This document shows, one piece after another, positions 10,711-18,105 of a DNA stretch of 64,000 nt (positions within the stretch are counted from its first letter, which is position 1; the number at the start of each line of letters is the position of its first letter). The translations under genes were made by a program, and so were the position numbers. The notes beneath the pieces are model-generated. The model was not told the origin of the DNA and searched no databases. It saw nothing but the letters and a program-made list of their open reading frames with translations. The DNA comes from Gemmatimonas groenlandica (GTDB lineage Bacteria; Gemmatimonadota; Gemmatimonadetes; Gemmatimonadales; Gemmatimonadaceae): contig NZ_CP053085.1 in the NCBI RefSeq assembly GCF_013004105.1, forward strand, positions 4,030,001-4,094,000, in the 5' to 3' direction.

Positions 10711-11295
10711 CTAGCCCGGCGGCATCGCTCCCATCTTTGCTTTCCCATCCTTCATCATCTCGGCCTTCATCTCTTTCATCATGCCGGCGTGCATTTCTTT
10801 CATGACGCGGCGGGCCAGCACGAGTCGGTCCCGTTGGATGGGCGTCAGTACCGCTCGTGCCTCGACGTCCGCGCGCGCCATGGCGAGGTGTTCCAGCACC
10901 ATGTGATTCGCCGCCGCGCGTAGCGCCGACTCATACGCCGTGAGGTCTGGTGCGGCAGCTTCGGTGAGGACCGCCGCGGATTGCATCCCCTCTGCATGCG
11001 CCGCCATGTGCTGCATCATCTCGGCTTGCGAGGATGCCTGCAGCGCGGTGAATCGTGCCACCTGGTCCGCCGTGAGGTCCAGCGACTCGCGCAACGACAA
11101 GCTGATCGACGCCACGTCCGTCTTGGCCTTCATGCCGCCACTCATCATCATCGCCATCATGTCCTCCGACGGCGGCATTGGCTGCATCTTCTTCATCGGC
11201 ATAGTCGCGGGCTTCCGCGGCGCGGCGGTGCTCTGGGCGTACAGAGGCGCGGCAAGTAGCGCGGCGCCCATTCCCAGCACGTAGATCGCCTTCAT
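10711..11295 (-). CDS. Periplasmic Met/His-rich protein, Spy/CpxP-like
   Basis: 194 residues. The start at 11293-11295 gives a signal peptide ending PLYAQ. The mature part begins with a methionine cluster (MPMKKMQPMPPSEDMMAMMM), then long amphipathic helices with an LTADQVARF motif and LTPIQRDRL, like the LTxxQ repeats of Spy/CpxP-type periplasmic chaperones and metal sensors. The C-terminus is again Met/Lys rich. Met clusters of this kind often bind Cu(I). The next gene, divergently transcribed, is a copper-storage-type four-helix protein, so a copper-handling pair is a reasonable inference. Confidence 0.65.
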   Translation of the reverse strand: MKAIYVLGMGAALLAAPLYAQSTAAPRKPATMPMKKMQPMPPSEDMMAMMMSGGMKAKTDVASISLSLRESLDLTADQVARFTALQASSQAEMMQHMAAHAEGMQSAAVLTEAAAPDLTAYESALRAAANHMVLEHLAMARADVEARAVLTPIQRDRLVLARRVMKEMHAGMMKEMKAEMMKDGKAKMGAMPPG

Positions 11296-11590
11296 GTCTC
11301 TCTCCCTCTGAACAATGATCTCGCGGCCTCGTCCATACAGGCGATGCCGGTACTGCATGGAGAGTCCTGCATTTCGTGCGCCACCGCATCGCACCACCGC
11401 TGCCGCTTCGGCACGCCGTGGCTACATCGCGCACATATTCAATATCTCGGCGCCTGCTCAGGTCGACACGAGACAATTGATTGCCGTGATGACAGCGTAA
11501 ATGGCTCGATTTGTGCGACGAATACGCTGCACCAGTAGAAGATGCGCTCGTTGAGCGCTCGAGAGCATTCTCATTGAACGGAGCGGTCCA

Positions 11591-11959
11591 GTGGCCAACA
11601 TCGAGTTAGGTACATACCTTCGCGGTACGAGCGTGCAGTATCACGAGTGTATCGAGGCGTGTGTGGCGTGCTTGGTCGCGTGCGAAATGTGTTCGGACGC
11701 GTGCTTGGATGAGAAGGACATCGCCATGATGCGCTCATGCATCCGGCTCGACCGCGACTGCGCGGACGCGTGCGTGGCGGCAATCCGCGTGATGAGTCGC
11801 GGCGGTCCGCTGTCGGCCGAAATGTGTCGGGCTTGTGCCGAGGCGTGCGAGGCCTGTGCCATGGAATGCGAGAAGCACGCGAGCATGTCCGAACACTGCC
11901 GACTCTGCGCCGAGGCGTGCCGCACGTGCGCGGACGCCTGCCGACAGATGGCAGCGTAA
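11591..11959 (+). CDS. Four-helix bundle copper-binding protein (Csp type, DUF326)
   Basis: 122 residues, GTG start. About 18 cysteines sit at helical spacing (CIEACVACLVACEMC, CRACAEACEACAMEC, CRLCAEACRTCADAC), the pattern of the Csp family, in which Cys line the inside of a four-helix bundle and hold many Cu(I) ions. There is no signal peptide, so it resembles cytosolic Csp3 rather than exported Csp1. It is divergent from the Met-rich periplasmic gene across a 295-bp intergenic region, where I see no clear copper-regulator operator. Confidence 0.88.
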   Translation: MANIELGTYLRGTSVQYHECIEACVACLVACEMCSDACLDEKDIAMMRSCIRLDRDCADACVAAIRVMSRGGPLSAEMCRACAEACEACAMECEKHASMSEHCRLCAEACRTCADACRQMAA

Positions 11960-12109
11960 GCAGCGAAGGGGTGTCGGGCGCGCGTCTCGCGCCTGACAGC
12001 TCTGTAGGCTGTCGAGTACGCCGGAGCACCTTGTGAGCGCGGCGCTCGCTAGAGCCGCACCCGACGCAGCAACTGCGCGTTTGCGGGCACGATGATGGTG
12101 CTGGCCGCC

Positions 12110-12868
12110 TCAGCCTCGGCGCTTGTTCACGATGTTCAGGAACAGCCCGGGTGCGATGCGACTGGTGATCCTGAGCACTTTTGCCAGACCGACAGGGATC
12201 TCGGTTCTACCTGCGTCAAGACCTGCCATCGCGGCCGCAATGAAGGCGTCGAGCTTCATGGCTCGGGGAGGCTTGAGGCTTTGGCTTCGGTGGAGATCCG
12301 TTTCGACGACAGGCGGAATGATTTCCACGATGTGCACGGACGAATCAGCGAGCTGACGCCGCAATGAAATCGTAAAGCTGTGGACGGCTGCTTTTGTCGC
12401 TGAGTACACAGGAACAGAGGCCAGCGGCACGTAGCCGAGTCCCGACCCGATGTGGATCAGTCGCGCGTTCGATTGCCGCTTCAACAACGGCAAGAAGGCA
12501 TTCGCCACGAAGATCAGACCTTTCAAGTTCACGTCAACCTCTCGGCCCAATAGGGAAGGGTCGGCCGCTTCTGCTCGCGTGAAATCGAATTGCGTCTGAA
12601 TACCGGCGTTGTTGATCACGGTATCCAGCGTCGGAAATCCCGTCGAGATGCGCGCCGCGAGCGCCCCCACTTCATCGGGATCAGCCACATCGACGACTTC
12701 GATTTCCATGCCGCGATGTTTCGCGGCGACTGCGACAAGGCGTTCACGTGTGCGCCCAGCGATGATCACTTTCGCGCCGCGCGCATGGAATGCAGCGGCA
12801 AGACCGGCACCGATGCCGGAGCCGCCGCCGGTCACAAGAACAGTTGATGCAGGCGTGCTCTTGCTCAC
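12110..12868 (-). CDS. Short-chain dehydrogenase/reductase (DltE-like)
   Basis: 252 residues of a classical SDR: cofactor motif TGGGSGIGAGLA at ~13-24, NNAG at ~86, catalytic Ser in HIGSGLGY and YSATK (Tyr-x-x-x-Lys) near 150. The sequence AGRTRERL after beta-2 suggests NADP(H) preference. The length and FNI/DltE-like C-terminus resemble oxidoreductases annotated DltE/YdfG-like; substrate is unknown. Its start overlaps the stop of the VOC gene by 4 bp, so both form one operon likely controlled by the divergent TetR regulator. Confidence 0.88.
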   Translation of the reverse strand: MSKSTPASTVLVTGGGSGIGAGLAAAFHARGAKVIIAGRTRERLVAVAAKHRGMEIEVVDVADPDEVGALAARISTGFPTLDTVINNAGIQTQFDFTRAEAADPSLLGREVDVNLKGLIFVANAFLPLLKRQSNARLIHIGSGLGYVPLASVPVYSATKAAVHSFTISLRRQLADSSVHIVEIIPPVVETDLHRSQSLKPPRAMKLDAFIAAAMAGLDAGRTEIPVGLAKVLRITSRIAPGLFLNIVNKRRG

Positions 12869-13269
12869 TCTTCTCCCTCCTCACTGATAGCGGCGAAAAG
12901 GTCGACTCGGTTTCCGTCTGGATCACCGACCATGGCGTACCGCTGGCCCCACGGAGCGTCCCATGGTTCCTGCCGTCCTTCATATCCCGCCGCCACAACG
13001 CGAGCGTACGTTTCATCGAGTTCATTCGCGGAGTCACAGCGGCATGCAAAGGTGACCCGCTGGCCCACCGGCTGTACCCAGTGCGGATTGTGCCCCTTCA
13101 TCAGCTCCTCGGTGACAAAGCCGAGGGTCGCTCCACCAAGGGTTGAGACCTGCACCTGGGCTTCTTCGGGCCCGACGTCAGGCACGTCGAGGCCGAGCGT
13201 CCGGTAAAAGACCATCGCCGCTGTCATGTCGGCAACGACGAGATCGATGGTGTGAGGAACGATTGCCAT
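12865..13269 (-). CDS. VOC family (glyoxalase/bleomycin-resistance fold) protein
   Basis: 134 residues with the beta-alpha-beta-beta-beta repeats of the VOC superfamily: IDLVVADMTAAMVFYRTLGLDV at the start and WGQRYAMVGDPDGNRVDLFA at the end. Metal-binding residues cannot be fixed without alignment. It is first in a two-gene operon with the SDR (4 bp overlap). Its start lies 29 bp from the TetR palindrome, which makes both genes probable targets of that repressor. Confidence 0.85.
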   Translation of the reverse strand: MAIVPHTIDLVVADMTAAMVFYRTLGLDVPDVGPEEAQVQVSTLGGATLGFVTEELMKGHNPHWVQPVGQRVTFACRCDSANELDETYARVVAAGYEGRQEPWDAPWGQRYAMVGDPDGNRVDLFAAISEEGEE

Positions 13270-13297
13270 GCTTTTTCCTCTTGCTGGATGTGTTTCG

Positions 13298-13316
13298 ATA
13301 CGATACCGTATCGTAT
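13298..13316. promoter_or_regulatory. TetR-type operator palindrome
   Basis: Perfect 9+1+9 palindrome ATACGATAC-c-GTATCGTAT. It overlaps the ATG of the TetR gene and sits 28 bp upstream of the divergent VOC-SDR operon, so one bound repressor could block both directions. The match to a TetR-family site is by symmetry, size and position, not by a known consensus. Confidence 0.8.
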
Positions 13317-13902
13317 GGCAAAGTCAAGAGTTATAGGACGCCCGCGTAGCGAAAAGTCCCGCGAGGCTATTCTCGATGCCGCTTTTCGGGTGTTGGTCGC
13401 GCGCGGCTACGCGGGCTTCACGATCGAGGCCGTGGCCGCCGAGGCGAATTCGGGAAAAACCACGGTGTATCGGTGGTGGCCAACGAAAGGCGATCTCGCC
13501 GCCGAGGCGTTCTTTCATGCAACCACGGAAGAGCTGCAGCTGCCCGAGAGCGCTTCAGCGCAGGCTGATTTTCGCATGCAGATCACGGAGCTCGCGACGC
13601 TATTGCGCGGTGAGCGCGGGCAAGCCTTGGCCGCCATGCTCGGCGGGGCACGCACCGATTCGGCACTAGGGCGAGCCCTTGGCGAGCGATGGTTAGAGCC
13701 GCGCCGTCGTTGGGGCATGGCTCGTATGCTTCGCGCTGAATCGAAAGGCCAGCTGCGGGCAGACGTGCAACCGGGCGCCGCCCTTGCCGTGCTCTATGGG
13801 CCGCTCTATGCCCCTTTGCTGTTCGGTGGTGAAGTGCCAAACGCCGAATCTGTTCAGGCATATCTCGACGTTGCGTGCCGCGGAATCTTCACCGATCCGT
13901 AG
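13315..13902 (+). CDS. TetR/AcrR family transcriptional repressor
   Basis: 195 residues. The start at 13315 gives the usual short basic leader followed by the TetR HTH: REAILDAAFRVLVARGYAGFTIEAVAAEANSGKTTVYRWWPTKGDL. The C-terminal ligand-binding part matches the TetR_C_11-like type (ALAAMLGGARTDSALGRALGERW). An upstream in-frame ATG at 13252 would reach into the divergent gene and has no support. The gene carries a 19-bp palindrome over its own start, so it probably represses itself and the VOC-SDR operon. The inducer is unknown. Confidence 0.9.
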   Translation: MAKSRVIGRPRSEKSREAILDAAFRVLVARGYAGFTIEAVAAEANSGKTTVYRWWPTKGDLAAEAFFHATTEELQLPESASAQADFRMQITELATLLRGERGQALAAMLGGARTDSALGRALGERWLEPRRRWGMARMLRAESKGQLRADVQPGAALAVLYGPLYAPLLFGGEVPNAESVQAYLDVACRGIFTDP

Positions 13903-13969
13903 CGTCGTCGTGGCGGCAACGTCACGGGGTCTCGCCTGTTGGCGCCAAAGCGGTCTGATACATTCCCTC

Positions 13970-15070
13970 ATGGCCTTGCCCGACATCTCCTCGCGACGCG
14001 ACCTCTACAGCCTTACGCGCGCTGAGCTCCAGCAGCAGCTGGTGCAATGGGGCCTCAAGCCGGTGCATGCCGCGCGGCTGTGGAAGTATTTGTACATCGA
14101 CCTCGTGTCGTCGCTTGACGAGATGCCCGAGCTGTTGCCTGCGTTGGCCGCGCGTCTGCGAGCGGAAATGACCCTGGGCGTACTGCCCACGACGCTCGAG
14201 ACGGCGTCGAGCGATGGATTTACGAGAAAGTATCTGCTGTCGCTCCCGGACGCGGCCACCATCGAGACCGTGCTGATGCGCTTCACGGGGCGCGTCACCG
14301 CCTGCGTGAGTTCACAGGTGGGCTGCGCTATGGGGTGCGTTTTTTGTGCGACGGGACAGATGGGGTACACGCGTCATCTCACGCCGGGGGAGATCGTCGC
14401 GCAGGTCGTGCATGTGGCGCGTGTGCTGCGCGGCGAAGCGCCCGCTGGCGCGGTGAGGCGCCAGACGCGCCATGGGCTCGGCACTCGCCTGCGCAACGTG
14501 GTGCTGATGGGGATGGGCGAGCCGTTGCACAACTACGATGCGGTGATGCAAGCGATCGACATTCTGCTTGATCCCAATGGTCCTTCGCTCGCCGCAGGAC
14601 GCATCACGCTCAGCACCGTGGGTGTCGTGCCGGGCATTCTTAGAATGGCAGCGGAACAGCGTCCGGTGCATTTGGCTGTCTCGCTTCACGCGGCCACCCA
14701 GGGCGAGCGGGCGGCGCTGGTGCCTTCCGCGCGCAAGTGGCCGCTCGACGAACTGATGGCCGCGTGCCGTACGTACAGCGCGACGACCGGTCGCCGCATC
14801 TTCTACGAGTGGACCTTGATCGAGGGGCAGAACGACGGCGTGGACCAGGCGCGCGCCGTGGGTGCGCTGCTGCGCGGGTTGCCGGCGCACGTGAACCTCA
14901 TTCCGCTCAATCCGACCACTGGCTACGACGGCGCGCCGACGCGCACCGAGGCGGCGACTCGCTTTAAGCAGGTGTTGGCGGAGGAGTTCGGGCTGCCGAG
15001 TACGGTGCGCCAGCGGCGCGGGATCGACATTGCGGCCGGCTGCGGGCAGCTGGCGGTGCAGGCGCGCTGA
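13970..15070 (+). CDS. rlmN: Dual-specificity RNA methyltransferase RlmN-type radical SAM enzyme
   Basis: 366 residues. N-terminal HhH-like RNA-binding domain (ARLWKYLYIDLVSSLDEMPELLP), then the radical SAM cluster motif CAMGCVFCATG (Cx3Cx2C), MGMGEPLHNYDAV, and C-terminal NLIPLNPTTG and a conserved Cys in AAGCGQL. It methylates C2 of A2503 in 23S rRNA and A37 in some tRNAs. The start is the ATG at 13970; the long upstream extension in this frame overlaps tetR. Cfr-type resistance proteins are close relatives, but housekeeping RlmN is far more likely. Confidence 0.92.
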   Translation: MALPDISSRRDLYSLTRAELQQQLVQWGLKPVHAARLWKYLYIDLVSSLDEMPELLPALAARLRAEMTLGVLPTTLETASSDGFTRKYLLSLPDAATIETVLMRFTGRVTACVSSQVGCAMGCVFCATGQMGYTRHLTPGEIVAQVVHVARVLRGEAPAGAVRRQTRHGLGTRLRNVVLMGMGEPLHNYDAVMQAIDILLDPNGPSLAAGRITLSTVGVVPGILRMAAEQRPVHLAVSLHAATQGERAALVPSARKWPLDELMAACRTYSATTGRRIFYEWTLIEGQNDGVDQARAVGALLRGLPAHVNLIPLNPTTGYDGAPTRTEAATRFKQVLAEEFGLPSTVRQRRGIDIAAGCGQLAVQAR

Positions 15071-15098
15071 GTGGATCGAGCGGCGCTGTGAGCGCACG

Positions 15099-15359
15099 TT
15101 AGGGCGCGCGGCGCAGCCGGAGCGGGCCTCGGGTGAGACCCGCCAACACCGCTCCTGGTGCGATCTCCACCGATCCTTGCGTAATGCGGAGTGCGCCCGC
15201 GAGTGCCAGATCGGCGGCGACGGCGCGAACCTGTGGCATAAGGGCGCGCCACTGGTCCGGTGCCAGCGCGCGGGCGACTTCGCTGGGGCAAATGGAGGCG
15301 TCGGCAGCGCGCGCATTGAGCAGCTGCGCGATCATGTCGGTGATGGCGTCGTTCGTCAT
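15099..15359 (-). CDS. DUF3253 domain protein
   Basis: 86 residues matching the small DUF3253 family: ASICPSEVARALAPDQWRALMPQVRAVAADLALAGALRITQ and a C-terminal GPLRLR. The fold is probably a winged helix; function is unknown. It begins 7 bp downstream of the amidase stop on the same strand, so the two are likely co-transcribed. A decayed copy of its first ~20 codons lies at 17880-17945. Confidence 0.8.
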   Translation of the reverse strand: MTNDAITDMIAQLLNARAADASICPSEVARALAPDQWRALMPQVRAVAADLALAGALRITQGSVEIAPGAVLAGLTRGPLRLRRAP

Positions 15360-15366
15360 GCGATGG

Positions 15367-16890
15367 CTAGAACACCGGGCGCTGCTTGCCGTGCCCCGTG
15401 GCCTGCTCGAAGGCATGCGCCAACTGTAGCAATGCCCAGTCGCCGCGCGGTTTGCCGACGATCTGTGCGCCGACGGGGAGGCCGTTGGCGCTGAAGCCAG
15501 CAGGAACGCTGATGGCCGGGCACTGCATGAAGGTCACGTACCACGCGCTGCGCATCCAGTCGATGTAGGTCGGCATCGTGACGCCGGCGACGGTGGTGGG
15601 ATACTCGGTGGTGATGTCGAACGGCTCTACCTGCGTGACGGGACACACGTACGCATCGTACTTCGCGAAGAACTGCGACACGTGCCGGTACATCTGTGCT
15701 TGCCGCGCGTTGGCCCTGGCCACGTCCACGGCGCCCTGCCGTTCGGCTTCGGCGATCTCCCACTTCACGGTGTCCTTGAACAGCGAGGGATTGTCGCGCG
15801 ATAGCTTCGCGTAGCCGGTGTGGTAAGTCAGATGCCGCAGCGCCGGGAATGCCTCGTCGACGCCGCTGAAATCAGGCTCGGCGTCTTCCACGATGCAGCC
15901 CATGTCGATGAACGCTTGGCGGTTGGCGTTGAGCACCCGTGTGATCTCCGGCTCGAACGGCAGTCCGCCCATGTTCGTGAACCACGCGATACGCTTGCCC
16001 TTCATGTTGGCGGCGAGCGGTCGGCGGAAGCCGGCCGGATCATCGCTGAGCGACGAAGGGTCGGGTGCGTGCACACCGGCGATAGCGCTCAGAAAGAGTG
16101 CCACGTCTTCAACGGAGCGCGCCATCGGGCCACTGGTGGAGAGCGGCGACCACGAGCCGTCGTCATCGGGTACGCGCCCCGGAGACGGACGAAAGCCGAC
16201 GATGTTGTTCCATGCCCCCGGATTACGCAGTGAGCCGCCGGTGTCGCTGCCATCGGCAATCGGCAGCAAGTTACAGTTGAGTGCGCAGGCCGCGCCGCCA
16301 CTCGAGCCGCCCACGGTTTTCTGCAGGTTGAACCCGTTCTTTGTGGCGCCGAATACCGCGTTGAAGGTGTTCGAGCCGGCGCCGAATTCCGGTGTGTTCG
16401 TCTTGCCGAGGGTGATGGCTCCGGCGGAACGGATGCGCTGCACGATCAGCGCATCGGTCGTCGGCACGTTGTCCTTGTACAACAACGAACCCTTGGTGGT
16501 GCGGATGCCTGCCGTGTCGACGAGATCCTTGTGTGCGACCGGCAATCCGTGCAGCGGCCCGAGCGGCTCACCGCGCGCCTGACGTTCGTCCGCCGCCTTG
16601 GCCCACGCGCGTGCCTGCTCCGGGACCAGCGTGACGATGGCATTCACCGTCGGGTTCACGCGCTCGATACGCGCCAGGTGCGCTTCGAGCACTTCGCGGG
16701 CCGACACGCTTTTGCGACGAATGCGCGCGGCGAGCTCGGTGGCCGAGAGCGACGTGAGTTCGTCGGCGGGCATGGCGTGTGGTGCGGTCATGGCGGGTGT
16801 GTTCGCGGAGAGTACGCTTGGTAGCGCGCCGGTGACGGCCGCGGCACCGACGAGTTGGGTGAAGGCGCGGCGGGAGAGTGGGTCGGTCAT
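15367..16890 (-). CDS. Exported amidase (amidase signature family)
   Basis: 507 residues. The start at 16888-16890 yields a Tat-like leader (SRRAFTQLVGAAAVTGALP). The amidase signature triad Lys-cisSer-Ser is visible: VAHKDLVDT, GGSSGGAACALN, and DGSDTGGSLRNPGAWN. The C-terminal part (ECPAISVPAGF-like QCPAISVPAGFSANGLPVGAQIVG) is typical. It hydrolyses a carboxamide; substrate not assignable. The family also contains GatA, but the export signal and lack of gatB/C argue against that. An operon with DUF3253 is likely; a fragment of a second copy survives at 17950-18040. Confidence 0.9.
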   Translation of the reverse strand: MTDPLSRRAFTQLVGAAAVTGALPSVLSANTPAMTAPHAMPADELTSLSATELAARIRRKSVSAREVLEAHLARIERVNPTVNAIVTLVPEQARAWAKAADERQARGEPLGPLHGLPVAHKDLVDTAGIRTTKGSLLYKDNVPTTDALIVQRIRSAGAITLGKTNTPEFGAGSNTFNAVFGATKNGFNLQKTVGGSSGGAACALNCNLLPIADGSDTGGSLRNPGAWNNIVGFRPSPGRVPDDDGSWSPLSTSGPMARSVEDVALFLSAIAGVHAPDPSSLSDDPAGFRRPLAANMKGKRIAWFTNMGGLPFEPEITRVLNANRQAFIDMGCIVEDAEPDFSGVDEAFPALRHLTYHTGYAKLSRDNPSLFKDTVKWEIAEAERQGAVDVARANARQAQMYRHVSQFFAKYDAYVCPVTQVEPFDITTEYPTTVAGVTMPTYIDWMRSAWYVTFMQCPAISVPAGFSANGLPVGAQIVGKPRGDWALLQLAHAFEQATGHGKQRPVF

Positions 16891-16972
16891 GGCGTGAATA
16901 TGCGTTGCGCGACGGAGTCCGCGAGAGGCGGGCGCGTTCAACGACTCTGAGCCCTTGAACGGACCGTACGCG

Positions 16973-17347
16973 TCATCGTGCCCAGGGCAGCGTGAATGGC
17001 GCCGCGTCGCCGACGACGAACTCGCCGCCGACGGGGAAGATCGCGATCGCCTCGAACGGGGCGTCGTAGGGATTCGCGAGCGCGAACGTACTGGACGCGG
17101 GCACGATCAGCGTGTCGCCGGCGGGGATGTCCAGCACTTCTCCGTTCAGCGTCGCCTGCGCCGTACCAGAAAGCGCGACAAAGATTTCCTCGCGCGTGAC
17201 GCGGTGAGGCGTGCCGGCTGTGCCGGGCTGTACGTTCAGCCGCCAGGTGGCGGTCTCCGACGCCCCGCGACTGGGTGCCGCGAGTCCGGTGAATCGGGTG
17301 CCGGGGATGTCGAACGATTGGTGGTCCGTCGCGTGAAGCAGTGGCAT
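16973..17347 (-). CDS. Cupin domain protein
   Basis: About 124 residues, single conserved beta-barrel cupin: GTAGTPHRVTREEIFVALSGTAQATLNGEV (motif 1) and PAGDTLIVPASSTFALANP (motif 2). One of the usual motif-1 metal histidines is seen (PHRV); the usual second is replaced, so metal binding is uncertain. An earlier ATG at 17372-17374 is possible. It is divergent from the MarR regulator with an AT-rich shared promoter, suggesting regulation by MarR. Confidence 0.8.
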   Translation of the reverse strand: MPLLHATDHQSFDIPGTRFTGLAAPSRGASETATWRLNVQPGTAGTPHRVTREEIFVALSGTAQATLNGEVLDIPAGDTLIVPASSTFALANPYDAPFEAIAIFPVGGEFVVGDAAPFTLPWAR

Positions 17348-17361
17348 AAACGCCTCCATGA

Positions 17362-17389
17362 GGTTAATGTTCACTAAAGATTATAAACC
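17362..17389. promoter_or_regulatory. Possible MarR operator in the cupin-marR intergenic region
   Basis: Imperfect inverted repeat: GGTTAAT at the left end and ATAAACC at the right end, in an AT-rich stretch that stands out from the GC-rich surroundings and lies between the divergent starts. Weak symmetry; assigned mainly from position. Confidence 0.35.
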
Positions 17390-17401
17390 ACGGTGAAGCA
17401 T

Positions 17402-17869
17402 ATGACAAGCCCCCATCCGGCGATCGACCTCGGTGTCCTCCTCAACCTCGCGTACGGCGCGTTCGTGGCCCGACTGCAGACGGCCATGGCGAAAGCCGGA
17501 TTTCAGGATCTGGGCCCGTCGTTCGGCTACGTGTTTCGCGTGCTCGACGAGGGTCCGGCGAGCCTCGTGACCGTCGCCACGCGATTGCAGATGACGTCGC
17601 AGGGCGCGCTCAAGATCGTGGCCGACATGGAGGCGAAGGGCTACGTGGAACGGCGCCACGATCCCGACGATGCGCGCGTGCGGACGGTGGCGCTCACGTC
17701 CCGCGGCCGAAAGGCGTTGCAGACCGCGCGACGCTTCCACGCGACTTTCGAAGCGCAGCTCGCGACCCACGTCGGCGCATCGCACGCGGCCATCCTGCGC
17801 AGCACGCTCGAGCGGATCGTCTCAAACGCCACGGACGACGGCATCGAGCTCACGGCACGCCCGTCCTGA
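17402..17869 (+). CDS. MarR family transcriptional regulator
   Basis: 155 residues. The winged-helix core is clear: LVTVATRLQMTSQGALKIVADMEAKGYVERRHDPDDARVRTVALTSRGRKAL, with the DPDDxR wing typical of MarR. An in-frame GTG at 17393 is an alternative start. It is divergent from the cupin gene. Ligand unknown. Confidence 0.9.
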   Translation: MTSPHPAIDLGVLLNLAYGAFVARLQTAMAKAGFQDLGPSFGYVFRVLDEGPASLVTVATRLQMTSQGALKIVADMEAKGYVERRHDPDDARVRTVALTSRGRKALQTARRFHATFEAQLATHVGASHAAILRSTLERIVSNATDDGIELTARPS

Positions 17870-17879
17870 TCGCGTGACC

Positions 17880-18040
17880 GGCGCCTCGTGCGCGGTGCGC
17901 GCATCGAGGAGCTGCATGATCATCGCGGCGATAACGCTCCCGCTCATCGCCCCAGCATTGCGCCCTGTCGCTCGGCTTCGACGATCTCCCACTTCACCGT
18001 GCCCTCGAAGAGCGAGGGGCGGTCGCGCGCGACGTCAGAT
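17880..18040 (-). pseudogene. Remnant of a duplicated DUF3253-amidase segment
   Basis: Bases 17880-17945 resemble 15293-15359 (start of the DUF3253 gene). Bases 17950-18040 closely resemble 15725-15805 (interior of the amidase gene), in the same order and orientation but with about 360 bp of the amidase 3' part missing between them. The similarity is seen best in the same shadow frame, where PCRSAS-ISHFTV-SEG-SR is kept in both. No intact reading frame remains. This explains the 236 bp between marR and the catalase gene. Confidence 0.75.
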
Positions 18041-18105
18041 CGTCGGCGGGCCACGCGCACAGAATTTGCCACAGCCGTGGGTCTCCCCTAACCCACGCCC
18101 ATCAC

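Noticed and set aside
13970-15070. Cfr-type rRNA methyltransferase (antibiotic resistance)
   Set aside because: Length, N-terminal domain and lack of resistance context fit housekeeping RlmN better; sequence alone does not support Cfr.
15367-16890. GatA subunit of the tRNA amidotransferase
   Set aside because: It has a Tat-like signal and no gatB/gatC nearby; this is a general amidase-signature enzyme.
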